Below are positions 62,038 to 64,000 of a DNA stretch of 64,000 bases, in pieces. The notes below the pieces were generated by a model. That model was given only the letters and a program-made list of their open reading frames with translations. It was not told where the DNA came from and did no database searches. Origin of the DNA: Dictyobacter aurantiacus (GTDB taxonomy: Bacteria > Chloroflexota > Ktedonobacteria > Ktedonobacterales > Ktedonobacteraceae); NCBI RefSeq assembly GCF_003967515.1, contig NZ_BIFQ01000002.1, positions 2,294,001 to 2,358,000 of the forward strand, given 5' to 3'. A program made the translations under genes and the position numbers. Numbering within the stretch: the first letter of the stretch is position 1; each line of letters opens with the position of its first letter.

Positions 62038-63306
62038 ATGTTGAATTCACATAAGGAAAACAGTCTGGACTACAACAGAGAGTGCGCGCCGTTGCCTGGC
62101 CTTTATCGATGTCTGTCTATTAGTGGGGCGCTGACCGGAAAAAAGACCGCCAATATTTTATTTTTTACCTTTCTGTTGCTTGTTCTATTAATACCCGCCA
62201 CTATTCTCCGCCTCTCGAACAGCAGTGCTGCCCACATGCTTAACGGAATGAAAAAACCACAGACCCATATCACCATGGGCGAGACAGCTTTCACCCATAT
62301 GAAGCAGGCAGCTAAAGCTTCGCCTGCGGGCCTGACTCCACAGAACTTGTGGAAACTGTATAATTTGCCCGGCATTAGCGGCGGTAAGGGACAGTTAATC
62401 GCCGAAGTGATTGATGGGGCGATTCCCACCATGGAATCGGACCTCAATGCCTATAGTCGCCAGTTTGGTCTGCCGGAATGTACCGTAGCCAGCGGCTGTC
62501 TGACCATCAAGAATCAGGGTGGCCAGTATATTCCGAATGGCAGTGATCCAGCCGAGGGCCTGCTGGATGTACAGCTCATGCACGCTGTAGCGCCTCAAGC
62601 CAAAATCCTGGTCTATATCATGCATACGAACAACACTTCTATCGCGGAGGGCCCATCTGAGATTATCAAGACTCCAGGGCTTAAAGCGATCAACATGAGC
62701 TATGGCTTTGATGGCAATGGCAAGCAATTTGCGGCCCTGTATAACGACAATCCTAATCAAGTTGCCATGTTTGGTGCCTCTGGTGACAATGGTTATGGCC
62801 AGATTACTCCGCCATCGATTTATCCTGGTGTGATCGCGGTGGGCGGCACTGTTGTCAATGGGAGCACCGAGACGGCCTGGGATGGCTCTGGTGGTGGTCT
62901 CTCCAAACTGTATTCGGAGCCATCCTATCAGACGAAATACGGCATCCCGCGGGCCAACGGCTTCCGTGGCAATCCTGACGTGGCCGCTGTCGCCGGTTCG
63001 CCGGTAGCCATCTACGAATTGGGCAAGTGGCAGACCGAGATGGGCACCAGTGTGTCAGCTCCGATCTGGACCGGCATTGCCGCCCTGGTCAACAAGCCGA
63101 TCACCAATGCGTTGCTCTACGGCCTGGCCAAAAGTCAGCCCAACTCATTTAACGACATCACCTCGGGCACCAATGGCAAATGTGGCTTCTACTGCACCGC
63201 CCGTCCCGGCTATGACTACGTGACAGGTCTGGGTACTCCTAAGAACTTTGTCGCCAACGTCAACGCCCTGACCGCCGCACAGGCTGTCGCCCTTTCACAA
63301 CCCTAG
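62038..63306 (+). CDS. Membrane-anchored S53 (sedolisin) peptidase
   Basis: 422 aa. A single N-terminal transmembrane segment (about 38-60) anchors an extracellular S53 serine-carboxyl peptidase. The catalytic set is present: Glu173 and Asp177 (EGLLDVQLMHAVAP), oxyanion Asp250 (GASGDNG) and Ser338 (GTSVSAP). A calcium-type site is near GTNG...GYDYVTGLGTP. S53 enzymes usually carry a pro-domain of ~180 aa; only about 35 residues lie between the anchor and the domain here, so it is unusually short. The start ATG has AAGGGG upstream. Acid-active secreted proteolysis is expected. Confidence 0.88.
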   Translation: MLNSHKENSLDYNRECAPLPGLYRCLSISGALTGKKTANILFFTFLLLVLLIPATILRLSNSSAAHMLNGMKKPQTHITMGETAFTHMKQAAKASPAGLTPQNLWKLYNLPGISGGKGQLIAEVIDGAIPTMESDLNAYSRQFGLPECTVASGCLTIKNQGGQYIPNGSDPAEGLLDVQLMHAVAPQAKILVYIMHTNNTSIAEGPSEIIKTPGLKAINMSYGFDGNGKQFAALYNDNPNQVAMFGASGDNGYGQITPPSIYPGVIAVGGTVVNGSTETAWDGSGGGLSKLYSEPSYQTKYGIPRANGFRGNPDVAAVAGSPVAIYELGKWQTEMGTSVSAPIWTGIAALVNKPITNALLYGLAKSQPNSFNDITSGTNGKCGFYCTARPGYDYVTGLGTPKNFVANVNALTAAQAVALSQP

Positions 63307-63344
63307 TTTTATGTAGACAACTTCCCTACTTTGTTCTCCTTGCG

Positions 63345-63379
63345 GAAGGGGCATCTTCAGTGACGAAGATGCCCCTTTT
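63345..63379 (+). terminator. Rho-independent terminator
   Basis: AAGGGGCATCTTC and GAAGATGCCCCTTTT pair over 13 bp with a T-run, ending the S53 gene. Confidence 0.85.
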
Positions 63380-63500
63380 GTGTGCCTTCCATTGAGAATA
63401 TTTCTGGCCCCATATACAACCTGCCTCCTATTATGTTATGGTAGAGGTGGCAATCCCATTTTCGATATCAACGTTGTGATATTCCTACAGGGAGGTGGAT

Positions 63501-64000
63501 ATGCGGAAGATCGCGTCTTCCCCAGAGGTATCTGTCGCTGCAACAGGTACACGCTCGCGTTATCCTCGCTATGTATTTTCAATTTTCTTTATCATCAATC
63601 TATTGAACTTTCTGGATCGCAATATTTTTACGGGCGCTTCAAATGCTATTGCTAAAGACCTGGGTTTATCTCTGGGCCAGGTTGGCTATATCGCTTCTGC
63701 TTTTCTTATCGTATATACCATCGCCACGATCCCTCTGGGCTTATGGGCCGACCGCGTGCCGCGCAAGAATGTCGCAGCAGTATGCCTGGCGATCTGGAGT
63801 ATCGCCACGGCCTGGACCTCCCTGGCCACAAACTTTGTCATCATCTTTCTGTCGCGTATGATATTGGGGATAGGCGAGGCGGGCTACTATCCAGCAGGGA
63901 GTGCCCTGCTCAGCGATTTCTTTAGCCGGGAGAAACGGGCGCGCATCATGAGCTGGTGGGGCGTGGCGCAATATACCGGTATCTTCCTTGGCTTTGCCGT
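63501..64000 (+). CDS. MFS transporter, N-terminal part
   Basis: ATG 63501 follows GGGAGGTGGAT. The frame runs to the window edge (about 166 codons) and is truncated there. It begins MRKIASSPEVSVAATG, with helix YVFSIFFIINLLNFLD, a motif-A loop GLWADRVPRKN, and a further helix with GIGEAGYYPAGSALL. This matches the anion:cation symporter or spinster-like MFS group. Substrate unknown. Confidence 0.85.
   Translation, partial: MRKIASSPEVSVAATGTRSRYPRYVFSIFFIINLLNFLDRNIFTGASNAIAKDLGLSLGQVGYIASAFLIVYTIATIPLGLWADRVPRKNVAAVCLAIWSIATAWTSLATNFVIIFLSRMILGIGEAGYYPAGSALLSDFFSREKRARIMSWWGVAQYTGIFLGFA

Overview
This 64 kb window looks like chromosome from a soil-type Ktedonobacteria (Chloroflexota); that placement is inference from gene content. 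The signs are a MalT-like LuxR regulator with TPR neighbours, an HTH/NB-ARC/WD40 protein with 14 blades, an ECF42-type sigma factor beside a DGPF protein, an XPB helicase with a DUF790 (Bax1) nuclease, an actin-like ATPase, many GNAT, MFS and TetR genes, an F420-type oxidoreductase and an IS605-type TnpB. No rRNA, tRNA or CRISPR array was seen.

Layout. 0-8.3 kb: the end of a LysR regulator, a phenylacetate-CoA ligase, an actin-like ATPase with a small partner, and an anion-type ABC transporter (duplicated permease, ATPase with an extra C-terminal domain) behind a ~560-nt leader carrying a terminator. 8.3-16.9 kb, all minus strand: GNAT/DinB pair, ECF42 sigma/DGPF pair, a small membrane protein and a TPR/MalT-like/TPR cluster. 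17-22.1 kb: threonine aldolase, a small protein, and a translationally coupled histidine kinase/response regulator. 22.1-30 kb: a solo IS605-like end, a DHA2 drug exporter, a divergent aldo/keto reductase/LysR pair around a perfect operator, and a complete NitT/TauT ABC operon. 30.2-31.9 kb: an IS605-type TnpB element. 31.9-39 kb: two acetyltransferases, two luciferase-like oxidoreductases, a P450 and two TetR regulators, each with a palindromic operator candidate.

39-53.3 kb is the most unusual part. A bax1-like nuclease gene (39826-41076) and an xpb helicase gene (51893-53269), normally adjacent, lie on the same strand 10.8 kb apart. The helicase gene is followed directly by a diverged 24-codon stump of a second bax1. 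The bax1 gene is preceded by the last four codons of a second xpb. A decayed serine recombinase abuts the bax1 stump. The segment between is AT-rich and carries a SnoaL-like protein, a small protein plus pentapeptide-repeat membrane protein, the 1170-aa HTH/NB-ARC/WD40 protein, a zinc-ribbon/membrane/periplasmic-binding-domain receptor and a glutamate-cysteine ligase-like enzyme. I read it as an acquired island lodged at the junction of two different xpb-bax1 operons.

53.3-64 kb returns to ordinary GC-rich genes: a secreted phosphatase/sulfatase-fold protein, a WYL regulator divergent from an MFS exporter, an SDR, a flavin amine oxidase, a small membrane protein, a membrane-anchored S53 peptidase without a long propeptide, and the start of another MFS transporter. 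Intergenic regions hold many strong hairpins, including two related palindromes (4.25 and 26.1 kb) that look like a dispersed repeat family.
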